Shown: in pieces, positions 43,630 to 54,545 of the stretch
Numbering within the stretch: the first letter of the stretch is position 1
Layout of the letters: each line of letters begins with the position of its first letter
Assembly: GCF_902459505.1 (NCBI RefSeq)
Contig: NC_047095.1
Coordinates: forward strand, 118,111,380 to 118,175,379
DNA length: 64,000 nucleotides
Reading direction: 5' to 3'
Source: Geotrypetes seraphini
Lineage: Eukaryota; Chordata; Amphibia; Gymnophiona; Dermophiidae
Notes under the pieces: generated by a model
What the model saw: the letters and a program-made list of their open reading frames with translations, nothing else
The model's database searches: none
What the model was told of the DNA's origin: nothing
Program-made: the position numbers and the translations under genes

Positions 43630-45300
43630 CCCCCCTTGGATGTGTATGTTTACAGGTCTATAAAATAAAATCAGTTATCATACCTTACAAAATTTAGCCA
43701 ATGGCTCCCAAACATCCATAAAATTCATGTAACGTCCCTGCTGTATGGCCATGAAACGTTCCATTTAAAAAAATATAACAGAGGGATTCCCACCAGAATG
43801 TGTAATTTAACCTATCCCAGTTTTTCCAATTTTTTAAAATAAGCTGTCCTTATAAGGAGAAGTTTATTATTCTGAGCAGATATTTGACATATAGCTCTCA
43901 TGAACATACCAAATAAGATGGTATCGTACGTCAATGCCACCGGATTTTCCAATAAATTGTTCACTTGATCCCAGTTGGATCTCCAAAATTTAAGTATCAA
44001 GGGACAATAGTATAGTAAATGATCCAACGTCCCAAATTCAAGATGACAATACCAGCATCTATTAGACTTTGATCTAATTTCTGTAAACGAACTGGGGTCC
44101 AAAATGTTCTACGTAATAAGAAAAACCATGTTTGTCTCATAGATGCAGACATCGTACATCTCATCCTCCAAGTCCAAATTCGTGGCCCCTGAGATGCAGT
44201 AATCTGATGCTTTATCTCAATGCTCCAAATGTCACGAAGACCAGTCTTTGGTTTCTTATTCAAAAATCCTGATATTAATTTAGACCAGTGAGTAGCCTGG
44301 TGTCCCAGGAAGTCCGTCTGAAAACATAAGACTGGTAAGCTATATTGTACATCGCTTAGATATTGTGATAAGCGATTCATCAAATGTCAATAAACTTGAA
44401 ACAGTTTTTAAGATTTTCCCAATCAGGGAACCCCTCCTGAATGGCCTGCTTCAATTGCAACCATCTATAATTTTGTGACCAAATGTGTGTTGCAATCGTG
44501 AAAAGTCAAGCAGCTTACCACCTGATACTACATCATCCAAAGTGCGTATACCTGCCTTCATCCAATGCTTCCAGATGAATCTTGGAGTTCAGCCAAAGGG
44601 ACTGACAAGTGGATTTATGGATTGAAATAGGTGTTAAATTATTAATATATTTTAATGTCTGCCATGTATCCATCAAAATTCTATTGTCCTTATAAAACCT
44701 CGGAAATGATACTTAAAACGTGACACAATCTCAGTGGAGACAGGAGTTGCCATTCCAACCATAACCAATCTGGAAGATTTTCCATGAGCTCAGAAAGGAT
44801 CCAGTACATACCCTGACGCATTATATAGGCTTGATGGTACCTATAAAAATTTGGGAAATTTACCCCACCCTCCGCAATTGGTTTTTATAAAGATACTAAG
44901 GCAATTCGAGCTGCTTTACCCAGCCAAATAAATTTGGTAAGTATACTATTTATTTTTTTGTAAAAAGACCCCTGAAAAAACACTGGCAACGTACCCATTT
45001 GGTAGCAAACCACAGTCAAAATCATCATCTTAACCGTTTGAACTCTCCCCCACCAAGACAAATGTAAGAGGTTCCATTTCTGTGATCTTTAGCAATAAGG
45101 ATTTTTCATTTACTTTCATCGTTTCTTCCAACGTACTTTTTATCCAAATACCTAAATATTTTATACCCTCTTCCAGAGAATGGGGAATGTATCAAATAAT
45201 CATTTTGTACAATACACATTCAGTGGAAGAACTTCCAATTTATTTTATAGCCAGAAAATTCAAATGGGTTCAAATTTCAAGTTTTACCTGACTTTAAAAG
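43630..45300 (-). mobile_element. L1-like LINE, ORF2 C-terminal part and 3' UTR
   Basis: The minus strand encodes CWYCHLEFGTLDHLLYYCPL and ILKFWRSNWDQVN (43990-44060), the C-terminal Cys/His segment of L1 ORF2, preceded by decayed RT-downstream sequence up to about 45300. The 3' end lies near 43630-43680 (ATAAAATAAAATCAG). 5' truncated and interrupted by many stops. Confidence 0.8.
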
Positions 45301-45549
45301 TATAGGACCATTCATGTGAGCAATTTGGGTAAGTTGTGGTCTTGAACCTTACACTTTTCAGCAAGTCAAAAGGAATTCAACATAGACACGATCTCTGATG
45401 ATTTGAATCCCGTGGTGGGCAACATCACAGAAAGCCCAGATCTCTTCCAGTCCGGCTTCTGGTTCAGTGCCAGCTTTTAATAGCCCAGGGAGGTTCCTGT
45501 CTTCTCCAGCTTTGGGACTGGCTCTTGCCTGCTTTGAGGATGCTGGAGA

Positions 45550-46195
45550 TTTAGTCAACTACTTCTACCACATTCTCCAGCAATGAATTTCAGAGTTTAA
45601 TTACACATTTTGTGAAGAAATATTTTCTCTGGATTGTTTTAAATCTACTACTTAGTAGCTTCAGCGCATGTCCCCCTAGTCCTAGTATTTTTGGAAAGAG
45701 TGAACGAGCGATTCACATCTACCCTTTCCACTCCACTCAGTATTTTATAGACCTCTTATCATATCACCCCTGAGCTGTGTCTTCTCCAAACTGAAGAGCC
45801 CTACCTGCTTTAGCGTCTCCTCATAGGGAAGTCAACCCATCCCTTTTATCATTTTCATCAACCTTCTCTGTACATTTTCTAATTCCACTATGAGGCTCAC
45901 TTTCAAACTACTTAAGACTTACAAAGTTCCATAGGTTACACCTCCAAATTCTTTTTTGAGATACAGTGACCAGAAGTGACCACAATATTCAAGGTGTGGC
46001 CATACCATAGAGCGATACAAGGGCATTATAATATTTTCATCTTTGCTTTCCATTCCTTTCCTGATAATTCTAACATTCTATTTGCTTTCTTAGCAGCCAT
46101 CGCACATTGAGTTGAGGGTTTCAATGTATCCTCCACAATGACACCTAGATCTTTTTTCTGGGCAGTGACTCCTAACACGGAACCCAGCTGTCACA
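45550..46195 (-). mobile_element. CR1-like LINE, split by a Helitron
   Basis: The reverse strand runs through the ORF2 C-terminus (rc of TTTTGTGAAGAAATATTTTC, TAGACCTCTTATCATATCAC, CACCTAGATCTTTTTTCTGG). The same element resumes after the Helitron and an L2 tail at about 48057-48165 (TCTTTCCCACATGCGTCACT, CACATTAAACATCATCTG). Confidence 0.85.
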
Positions 46196-46530
46196 TCTAA
46201 TATAATAAAATGATAGGCCGCGCATGCGCACTAAAAAAAACGTGTTCCCTGATCCGTCGCGGTAAAACGACTGCGCATACGCACTTACACGCATCAGGCT
46301 TACCACCGCTGCTGCAAGCCGAGGTCTGCACATCGGGCTTATGCTCAAGCCGCTGCCACGGCTCCTCTCTCGAAACACACCTAATGCTGACACTGAATCC
46401 AAGCCGACCTTCTCCCGCTGAGAGGGAGAGCGGCACTGGCACGGCCGCTCCGTCTCTGAGGGGCTAACAGCCTCCGAAGCTCCTCAGCAGCCTGTCTCGC
46501 CCCCTTGAAAAGGGCTCGCCTCCCTGCTCG

Positions 46531-46740
46531 TGCACATCTCCATCAAGAAATAACAGCACTACCGGCCAAAGTTTATTTTTAAAGTTTAACGCCGCTGCGG
46601 TGGCTCCTCTCATCAGCCACACCTGTGTCGGAGAAGGCTTCCGACGCAGACAGCGATAGTGCGAGGAGCCGCCGCAGCGGCTTTAAACTTTAAAAATAAA
46701 CTTTGGCCGGTAGTGCTGTTTTTCATGATGGAGGTCTGCG
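46531..46740. repeat. Large palindrome within the Helitron
   Basis: The left arm (46531-46609, with AACAGCACTACCGGCCAAAG) is inverted in the right arm (46661-46740, with CTTTGGCCGGTAGTGCTGTT) around a loop of about 50 bases. Pairing is near perfect over GTTTATTTTTAAAGTTTAA. Confidence 0.85.
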
Positions 46741-47339
46741 TGAGCTCTCCCAGAGCCTGCCCCGCATCAAAACGCGCTCCTACGGCAGTAGACTAGCGTC
46801 AGTGCGCCTCTGGCCGAGAGCTACATGGAGCACCGGGTGGCCGACGGCGATACGCTCAAGTACGGAATGACGGTAAGGCGTGTTAGGCCAAATACCCCAC
46901 CTAGAGCAGCTTCATGAGTATTTTCAAAAACAAGGGGAAAAGGTAAAGCTACATGAGCGTGTGTTAATCTTGCCTGCCTCCCCCCTTTTTCAAAATTAAA
47001 CAGGTGAAGTATGCCACCACTTAACCGTCCAGAAATTTTATTCTCTAACGTGAATTTCATTTGTGACAGTTTGTCAGATGGAATAAATTAGAAAAGCATA
47101 AACCAAATGACCATCTTAAAAAAAAAAAGTCATCTGCCCCAACTTAAAAGGCAGAGCTTTCCCATTTATCTTGGGCAGGACTTTAGAATATTTTTGACTC
47201 AGTGAAGGCCTGGAATTGTCAACTGTGCCTATCCTGATAGAACTGAGATTAAACGGATTCCATATTTATCTTTGCTATTAAAGATGTCTTTAGAATCTCA
47301 CTGCATTTCTTTCTGCCTTTTAGGCTCTTTTAAATTTTA

Positions 47340-47870
47340 GTATTAATAGACAGCTGTTTGCCGTGGTTTGAGCGGTGGCGAGAGCAACGGCAGGAGGGTG
47401 TCCGAGTGCTGCGAGGCGTCCAACTGCTACTGCTGCACAGGGAAGTGGAGGGGGAGAGGGAAAAGGGGCTGCTTTGGGGGAGGGGTGTGCTGGGGGCAGG
47501 CAGCAATCTTGGTTTTCTTGGGGGAGGGGGGGGCAGAGAGAGATAGGCAGGGTGGGCCAGGGAGAGAGACAGAGAGATAGAAAGAAAGACAGACAAGGGG
47601 CCAGGGAGAGACACAGACAGAAAGAATGACAAACAGACAGGGGGCCAAAGAGACAGACAGCGGCCAAGGAACGAGAAAGAAAGACAGACAGGGGAGTCAG
47701 GGAGAGACAGACAGAAAGAATTACTGACAGACAGGGGGCCAGAGACACAGACAGACAGTGGCAAAAGAGAGAGAGACAAAGAAAAAAAGACAGCGGCCAA
47801 GGAGAGAGAGAGAGAGAAAGAAAGACAGACAGCAGCTAAGGAGACAAAGAGACAGACATTTATTCTAGCA
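47340..47870. repeat. Purine-rich GACAGACAG satellite of the Helitron
   Basis: GAGAGACAGACAG and AAAGACAGACAG words repeat irregularly. The open frames on both strands here are artefacts of this composition. The equivalent tract in the shorter Helitron is 19850-20015. Confidence 0.7.
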
Positions 47871-47906
47871 CCCGTTAATGTAGCGGGCTTAAAGACTAGT
47901 AACTAT

Positions 47907-48056
47907 ATATTATAACCCACTTGTATCCCATGTACTGACAAAATGAATCTTTAATGTAAACCACTTGCATCCCATGTACTGACTAAACGTATCTTTATTG
48001 TAAACCGCTTCGAACTTCACGGTATAGTGGTATATAAGAAATAAATAATTATTATA
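47907..48056 (+). mobile_element. LINE 3' tail (L2-like), internally duplicated
   Basis: TATTGTAAACCGCTTCGAAC and GTATATAAGAAATAAATAAT form a typical tail. The preceding CCACTTGTATCCCATGTACT unit is repeated twice. Inserted in the CR1 remnant. Confidence 0.6.
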
Positions 48057-48390
48057 GTTCGGGTTCCTCTTTCCCACATGCGTCACTTTGCACTTGCTCA
48101 CATTAAACATCATCTGTTTGGATTCCCAGTCTCTTAAGGTAGCTTCTGGTAGCATCTGTTCCAGAAGTCCATCTCAGACATTCACTGAGATGGACTTCTG
48201 GAGCAGATAGCAGTGACATAATTCAAGAAATCCTGGATCAAGCACAAAATCTAAGGAAGCAAGAAAAAAACATTGATCAGCAGAGCACACTGTGGCAGAC
48301 GAGGTGGACCTTCTCACAATAACACAGTGGTCCTGGTGTCTGTCTGTCTGTCTGCTTCATTACACAATTAAAAAACCAAACCCAAAACAA

Positions 48391-48805
48391 AGGGTGTCAG
48401 GTCAAAAGCGCGCCGGGACAAAGGCACGCGCAGACAATTGAGCGCAGTGCGGAGGTGCGCGCCGCAGAAAATTACTGTTTTTACGGCTCCGACGGGGGTG
48501 TGTGTGTGTGGGGAACCCCCCACTTTACTTAATAGAGATCGCGCCGCGTTGTGGGGAGGTGGGGGGGGGGTTGTAACACCCCACATTTTACTGAAAACTT
48601 CACTTTTTCCCTGTTTTTAGGGAAAAAGTTAAATTTACAGTAAAATGTGGAGGGTTACAACCCCCCAAATCCCCCACAACGCCGGCGCGATCTCTATTAA
48701 GTAAACTGGGGGGGCTCCCCAACAAAAACCCCTGTCGGAGCCCCTAAAAACTGTAATTTTCTTCGGCGCGCGCCTTTGTCTTTCGCGGGATTGTCTATGA
48801 ACCAA
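48391..48805. mobile_element. Foldback element copy 1
   Basis: A hairpin of about 415 bases. GACAAAGGCACGCGCAGACA, CCCCCACTTTACTTAATAGA and CCACATTTTACTGAAAACTT on the left are inverted on the right (TCTATTAAGTAAACTGGGGG, GCGCGCCTTTGTC) around CCCTGTTTTTAGGG. Outer ends GTGTCAGGTCAAAA and TTGTCTATGAACC. The same family is at 54546-54978. Confidence 0.85.
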
Positions 48806-48859
48806 AACAAAGTGATATGTTCAGGGAGTCAGCATTTGAAAATGGCTCAAGAGATGTAT

Positions 48860-49690
48860 TAGGTTGATACTCTATCACATTATATTTAGAGAACGCCTTC
48901 TTCCCCAACCATGGAATGCAAAGCATTTATCTCAATAACAAACTGATGGAGAAAAATTTAAAAGGGCAAATAAAAAGGGATTAATTCATTCACTTCAGTT
49001 CAAAATCTGCCATTTGGCTCTACTGGTAGTTTGCAGACGCTATTCCAGTTGCTGGCCACTGGAGGGCGCAATTGCTTCAGGGATCTCAGTGCTGCCCTCC
49101 TGTGGCAAATGTCTAGCATAAACGTTGAACCATTTATCCCCTTACCTGAGCAGTTTCAACATCACTCCCAATGGATTAGGTTCATACTCTATCACATCAT
49201 CATTGGAACAGACTCCCACTCCAGGTGATAAAGGCCAGCAGCGTGACGGATTTTAAGAAAAAATGGGATACTCACGTGGGATCTTTAAGGGAGTAAATCC
49301 AGGGGGGAGGGATATTTGGAATGGGCAGACTTGGTGGGCTATAGCCCTTTTCTGCTGCTTTTTTCTATGTTTCTATATTTAGAGAACGTCCTCTAACCCT
49401 AAATATGGAATGCAAAGCAGTTTATCTCAATAACAAACCAATGGAGAAAACTTCAAAAGGGCAATAAAAAGGGATTCAATTCATTCACTTCTGTTCACAA
49501 TTTGCAGTTTGGCTCTACTGGTAGTTTGCAGACGCTATTCCAGTCAGTGGTCACTGGAGGGCGCCATTGCTATGGGAATCAGTAGTGCAGAGATGCTCAG
49601 TGCTGCCCTCCTGTGGCAAATGTTGAACCATTTATCCCCTTACTTTACCGCTATTCCAGTCACTGCCATTGCTTTGGGAATCAATATACT
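48860..49690. repeat. Tandem duplication, period about 500, split by CR1
   Basis: ATATTTAGAGAACGCCTTCT through GTTGAACCATTTATCCCCTT (48880-49145) recurs at 49376-49645. The copies share TCTACTGGTAGTTTGCAGAC and differ by small indels. A CR1 tail (49200-49378) lies between them. Confidence 0.8.
49200..49378 (+). mobile_element. CR1-like LINE 3' end
   Basis: Encodes the NRLPLQVIKA-type segment (CAGACTCCCACTCCAGGTG) and FKKKWDTHVGSLRE, then the tail GGGCAGACTTGGTGGGC. Confidence 0.8.
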
Positions 49691-49910
49691 CTATTTAAGT
49701 TTTGATTATAAGCCCCACAGCATTTTGATTCTGAAAATTTCCACTTACCGAAACAATATAACACTTGTTTCAGGTCCAGTGGCAAACTAATGGTCAGGGT
49801 TAAGGAAGCTGGTTGGGTTGAGACCATGGGGTTGAATCCCTATCAATCCATCAGTGCTTTAAATAGTGTGAGCGCTATATTTGAGAACAAGTTCATGTCC
49901 ATAAACTTTA

Positions 49911-50346
49911 TGTTATAACATTTTATTGAAGGAATCAAACAAATATACAACACTATTATACAAAAAGACATTCTTTACAATCAAATTCACAATAAAACAT
50001 TTGCATAAACATTTTATCATTCCTCCAAAATATATTTTATTTAATATATCTAAACCACTTTTCCTCTATATCCCCCCTCACCACTCCATACATATATATT
50101 AAAATCATTCCAATTTCCCTCCCTAGCCCAGAATGAAAAGCGACACAAAACACCAAATAAATAAAAATATTTAAATTAAAATAAATAAATAAATTAAAAA
50201 CAAACAAAGAAACAAAAACAAACAAACCCACATTTATTTAAATCTTATATAAAGTATTAAGAATCATACTTCTAGCTTTCGATTCGTAAATTTCCTAAAA
50301 GAACACGATTATTTTTAAAAATCTGGGATCCTTATATACAAAAATT
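49911..50346 (-). mobile_element. L1-like 3' end with target duplication
   Basis: Begins TTATAACATTTTATTGAAGG. It is flanked by GTCCATAAACTTT at about 49898-49910 and 50347-50359. The interior is AT-rich UTR. The insertion lies within about 100 bases of the DHX16 promoter. Confidence 0.8.
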
Positions 50347-50467
50347 GTCCATAAACTTTTATTGTGTCCTAGCACGTTTTTTGAACGGGTTCCCAAGAAC
50401 AAGAGCAACGGCCCGATTAGTGATTTAACAGTGCAATTGCACTTTAAATTCAGGAAGCGCCGCCAAA

Positions 50468-50486
50468 ACTACAAATCCCAGCGTCC
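50468..50486 (+). promoter_or_regulatory. ZNF143/THAP11-type site, DHX16 promoter
   Basis: ACTACAAATCCCAGCGTCC is a close match to the ACTACAA-TCCCAGCATGC consensus, 164 bases upstream of the DHX16 ATG in a CpG-rich region. Confidence 0.75.
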
Positions 50487-50504
50487 CCCGAGAAAAACTT
50501 TAGA

Positions 50505-50509
50505 CCAAT
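50505..50509 (+). promoter_or_regulatory. CCAAT box, DHX16 promoter
   Basis: GACCAATACCCGG lies 18 bases after the ACTACAA site. It is conserved in the duplicate promoter at 38002. Confidence 0.55.
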
Positions 50510-50649
50510 ACCCGGATAGAATCTCTTTGACTCCTCCCCTCGTAGAAAGCAGCGCCTATCAACGAGCTCGGAGCGCGTCGGGCTGCGTGAAGGAGGAAGC
50601 GCTAGGCAACCCGCGAGGGCCGTGGACGGGCGGCCGTTCTCCCGTAGCC

Positions 50650-50847
50650 ATGGAGGCGGTGGAGGGCTGGGTGCAGGAGCAGCTGCACGCGCTGCTCGGA
50701 CTGAGCGAGCGGCACGTGGCGCAGTTCCTGGTGGGCACCGCGCGCCGCTGCGCGAGCCCCGAGGAGCTGCTCCGACGGCTGCGCGACACGGGCGCCCTGG
50801 AGGTGGACGCGCGCGTGGAGGCCTTCGCCGGGCAGCTGTGGAGCAAG
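50650..50847 (+). CDS. DHX16: DHX16 exon 1
   Basis: 66 codons starting MEAVEGWVQEQLHALLGLSE, then RHVAQFLVGTA and SPEELLRRLRDTGALE, ending LWSK at a GTGAGG donor in phase 0. DHX16 (Prp2 orthologue) is the DEAH-box ATPase that remodels the activated spliceosome before the first transesterification. This is its small N-terminal helical domain; RHVAQFL-GTA and LRDT are hallmark residues. The ATG has a good context (GTAGCCATGG). It is spliced to 58836, and the junction [20 protein letters not shown] matches the known protein pattern. The helicase core lies beyond the window. Confidence 0.95.
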
Positions 50848-50873
50848 GTGAGGAGGAGCTCGAGCCGCCCCTT

Positions 50874-50892
50874 GCATGCCGGGATATGTAGT
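50874..50892 (-). promoter_or_regulatory. ZNF143/THAP11-type site just inside DHX16 intron 1
   Basis: The minus strand reads ACTACATATCCCGGCATGC, opposite in orientation to the upstream site, 27 bases after the exon 1 donor. The exon is thus bracketed by two such motifs. Confidence 0.6.
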
Positions 50893-51004
50893 TAATTTGT
50901 CTGTCCCAGCCTGCACCTGGACAGAAGCTTGAATGCTCTGGGCCGAATGCTCTAAAAACACCCTGGTCTCTCGATGCGGGTGGCCGAGGCAGGAAGGAGT
51001 GGTC

Positions 51005-51805
51005 ATCTTGGGGGGGGGGAAGAGAGGGATCTGGGTGGCTGAGGCAGGAGGGAGCATCTTTCCTGCCAATCTTCATAGGAGGGGCTCAGGTCGCTTAGGC
51101 AAGTGGGAATGGGCATTTCTCCTGCTGATCTTCGGGGGGCGGGGGAAGAGGGATCCAGGTGGGGGGGATCTGGGTGGCTGAGGCAGCAGGGAGGGGGCAT
51201 CTTTCTTGCTAATCTTCATAGGGGTGGGTTCAGGTGGCTGAAGCAGCAGGGAGTGGGCATCTCTCCTGCTGATCTTCAGGGGGCGGGGGAAGAGGGATCC
51301 AGGTGGGGGGGATCTGGGTGGCTGAGGCAGCAGGGAGGGGGCATCTTTCTTGCTAATCTTCATAGGGGTGGGTTCAGGTGGCTGAGGCAGCAGGGAGTAG
51401 GCATCTCTCCTGCTGATCTGCGGGGGGGGAAGAGATCCAGGTGGGGGGGGAAGGGGGATCTGGGTGGCTCAGGCAGAAGGGAGGGGGCATCTTTCTTGCT
51501 AATCTTCATAGGGGTGGGTTCAGGTGGCTGAGGCAAGTGGAAGTGGGCATCTCTCCTGCTGATATTTAGGGGGGAAGAGGGATCCAGGTGGTGGTAGGGG
51601 GGGGAAGAGGTGGCCGGGGGGAAGAGGTGGCCGGGGGGGGAGGGAGGAAGCATCTCTCCTGCCAATCTTCATGGGGGTGGAGTTTCAGGTGGCTGAGGCA
51701 AGTGGGAGTGGGTGTCCCTCCTGCCAATCTTCACAAAGAGATGGGGGGGGGGTAACGGGTTGCCAAGGCAGGAGGGAGTTGGCATCCCTCCTGCTGATTT
51801 TCACC
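51005..51805. repeat. Minisatellite in DHX16 intron 1, period about 140
   Basis: GATCTGGGTGGCTGAGGCA starts units at 51028, 51166, 51311 and 51458. Each unit has two related halves containing GGCATCTCTCCTGCTGATCT or GCATCTTTCTTGCTAATCTT. G-rich on +. Long frames on both strands here are repeat artefacts. Confidence 0.85.
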
Positions 51806-51944
51806 GGAGGGTACTTCCTTCCTTCCCTGCCAATTTTTTTTTTTTTTTTTAAGTTTGGGAGTGGGGAAGTTGGCTTTTAGTGTGTGTGTGTGTGTGTGGG
51901 GGGGGGTTCTGGCATGTTTGCTCTATCAAAACTTGGGTAGCTAG

Positions 51945-52020
51945 GGTTTTCAATTGAGGAATCAACATCCTAAATTAGTTTTATTTGCAGATGACATCTT
52001 AATGTATTTGGGGTCTCCCA
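51945..52020 (+). mobile_element. L1 RT fragment (ADD box)
   Basis: Reads KLVLFADDILMYLGSP, the catalytic YADD-type motif region of an L1 reverse transcriptase. A very short remnant. Confidence 0.65.
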
Positions 52021-52189
52021 ATCTCTCTGCCTGTCATGTTTATGTTTATTAGTATTTATCAACCACTGTTTGATACATCATTGTAGTGATTTACATAGTA
52101 CTAAAAAAGAAAAGAACTGCATCCCCAAATGAAAAGTAAAAATGCAAAAAACGAAGGAACTTAAGGCTTTTGGTGAGGTCTCATGTTGA

Positions 52190-52940
52190 TAAATCAGAGA
52201 TCCTGGGGATTATAACTGACCCTCTTGAAGAGGAAATATTATGGCTTTCTTTTTCTTTTAAGTGGGCGACCATATGATTTTCAAACTGTTGTTCAGGCTA
52301 TGGTTTTGTCTAGATTCGATTACTGCAATGCCCTGTACCTTGGAATAACAAAATCAAGATTGCAGGTTATACAAAACGCAGCAGCACGATTCATAATGGG
52401 ATTGTCTAACTATGAACATATTTCACCACGTCTCCAAAAATTGCATTGGCTTCCAGTCACCTTCAGATTACAGTAAAATGCAGTAAGGATTTGTCACAAA
52501 TTCTTGTATGGAAACATTTCAGAATTGTTTAAAAACAATATACTTAGCTATACACCAAAAAGATCATTGTGCTCTGAGAATCTAGCTTTATTGAAGACGA
52601 CTGTGAATCCAAAACTTGTTGAGACTGGTAAAATGACTTTTTGTTGTGCAGGAGTTAAGATATGAAACGCTTTGGTGGATCAGATACAGAATTGTCGTGA
52701 AAAGGGCATGTTCAGAAAATTACTTAAGATGCAGTTATTTGTAGATAGCTATCTCTAGTAAAGTTCATGAACTATCTATCCATGATTTTTATTATCCAAA
52801 ATATGATATCTTTCTGAGGATTGTTTGCATGTTTATTTTATCACATGTCTATTTGCTCATGTGTGTATTTTAATATTATTATGTAAACCACTTAGTTTTA
52901 AATGGTATATAAATTTTTTAAAAATAAATAAATAAAAATA
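52190..52940 (+). mobile_element. L2-like LINE, RT C-terminus and 3' end
   Basis: Reads SRFDYCNALYLGITKSRLQV and IQNAAARFI, then LQKLHWLPVTFRLQ (52300-52470), followed by decayed sequence and a tail TAAACCACTTAGTTTTAAAT with AAATA repeats at 52920-52940. Confidence 0.85.
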
Positions 52941-53236
52941 TTTGATACCAGGGGGTTCAGATCCCAAAAGATTTACAGCAGGTTTATGCTATAGATCAGG
53001 GGTGCCCACACTTGCGAGCTACTTTTAAAATGACCAAGTCAAAATGATCTACCCACAATAAAAAAAAAAAAACCCACAAAGCACACTGAAAGACAGAGAA
53101 AATGTTAATTACCATATATATTCAAATATAAGTCAATCCGAATATAAGTCGGGACCCCATTCCCCCCCAAAAAGGAGGAAAAATGGTTGTCTCAAATATA
53201 GGTCGGGCGGCTTAATATTCAAGTGTCCTGCCCCAT

Positions 53237-53669
53237 CAGACTCTGCACCCAGCCCCCTTCCTTCCTCCCCTGTCAGGCTCTGCACCCAGCCCCCTTCCTT
53301 CCTCCCCTGTCAGGCTCTGCACCCAGCCCCCTTCCTTCCTCCCCTGTCAGGCTCTGCACCCAGCCCCCTTCCTTCCTCCCCTGTCAGGCTCTGCACCCAG
53401 CCCCCTTCCTTCCTCCCCTGTCAGGCTCTGCACCCAGCCCCCTTCCTTCCTCCCCTGTCAGGCTCTGCACCCAGCCCCCTTCCTTCCTCCCCTGTCAGGC
53501 TCTGCACCCAGCCCCCTTCCTTCCTCCCCTGTCAGGCTCTGCACCCAGCCCCCTTCCTTCCTCCCCTGTCAGGCTCTGCACCCAGCCCCCTTCCTTCCTC
53601 CCCTGTCAGGCTCTGCACCCAGCCCCCTTCCTTCCTCCCCTGTCAGGCTCTGCACCCAGCACCCTTCCC
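53237..53669. repeat. 37-bp minisatellite, about 11 copies
   Basis: The unit CAGGCTCTGCACCCAGCCCC plus CTTCCTTCCTCCCCTGT repeats almost without change. A 37-base period makes a frame-rotating open frame of 209 codons that is not a gene. Confidence 0.95.
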
Positions 53670-54545
53670 CTCCCCCCATCAGGCAGTTCATCCAGCTCCT
53701 TTCCTGCCAGACACTGCACCCAGCACCCTTCCCTCAGCCCCCTTCCTCCCTCCCGTCAGACTCTGGACCCAGCTCCCTTCCTTCCTTTCTTTCCCCATCA
53801 GACTATGCGCCCTTCCTCCCAGGCTCTGCTCCCGCCTCCCTCCCTGCCCTAGCCTCATACGGTACCTCATCTTAGCGATCCATGGTGTAGGTGCAGCGGG
53901 CAGGAGCGAACTTTCCAAGTTCCTGCCCTGCTGCTAACCGGCTGCCGCAAGTTTCTTCGGCGCTGAGCTACACAAGCAGGAGCACGATTTGGCACTCCTG
54001 CTCGGTACTGAAAGGCATCCTTACTAGCTCCCACAAATTCTCCACCCCTGTTGGCAACATGTCTCCCTCTCCCTCCTCTGTTATGATCTTGCATCTCTCT
54101 GTTCTTCCTCAGGGTCTCACCCCCTCTCTCTTCTGTCTGCACCTTCCATAGTCCAACATCTGTTTAAGGTTTCTCCCTTTCTCTAAGTTCCTTCTGCTAA
54201 TATTTTAAGTCCTCCCACCTTTGGTCCAGGTCTTTGTCTTCTCCCTCCCTAGGGCCTGCATCTCTCTCCTTGGCTCAGGGTGTTTCCCCCCTCTAACCCC
54301 TCTAGTAATCCAGGATCTGCCCTGTGTTCCCTCTCCCTTTTGGCTCAAGGCTGCTGTCCCACCCCTCCTCAAGGTACTTTTGTTTCTTCCCCTCCCCCCC
54401 AATCCAGCACCTCTAAAGCAACCCCATCCCGTAAGCACAGTGTTACCCCGACGTGCGGGGCCTTACCTCCGCTGCTTTCTGCACACAGTGACTGTCAGGT
54501 CAGTTTTCTCCTCCGTTCTTCCTTCTGGGCCTAAGTACCACAGTG

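Larger units (their letters stand above)
46196..47899 (+). mobile_element. Non-autonomous Helitron, 1.7 kb
   Basis: 5' TCTAATATAATAAAATGATA after an A; 3' hairpin CACCCGTTAATGTAGCGGGC and CTAG at 47896-47899 before a T. It shares the 5' subterminal GCGCATGCGCAC block, the CTGCTGCACAGGGAAGTGG word and the purine-rich GACAGACAG tract with 19447-20057, so it is the same family. It sits inside a CR1 copy, whose two halves prove the boundaries. A large palindrome lies inside. No Rep/helicase. Confidence 0.88.

Noticed and set aside
47330-47800. Overlapping frames of 60-156 codons on both strands (Leu/Ser-rich on -, Arg/Glu-rich on +)
   Set aside because: Artefact of the purine-rich GACAGACAG satellite of the Helitron; the same occurs at 19623-20049.
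51103-51531. A 142-codon Gly/Trp-rich frame after DHX16 exon 1
   Set aside because: Entirely inside the 140-bp minisatellite of intron 1.
53223-53852. A 209-codon proline/serine/leucine-rich open frame
   Set aside because: Produced by the 37-bp minisatellite rotating through three frames; not a protein gene.
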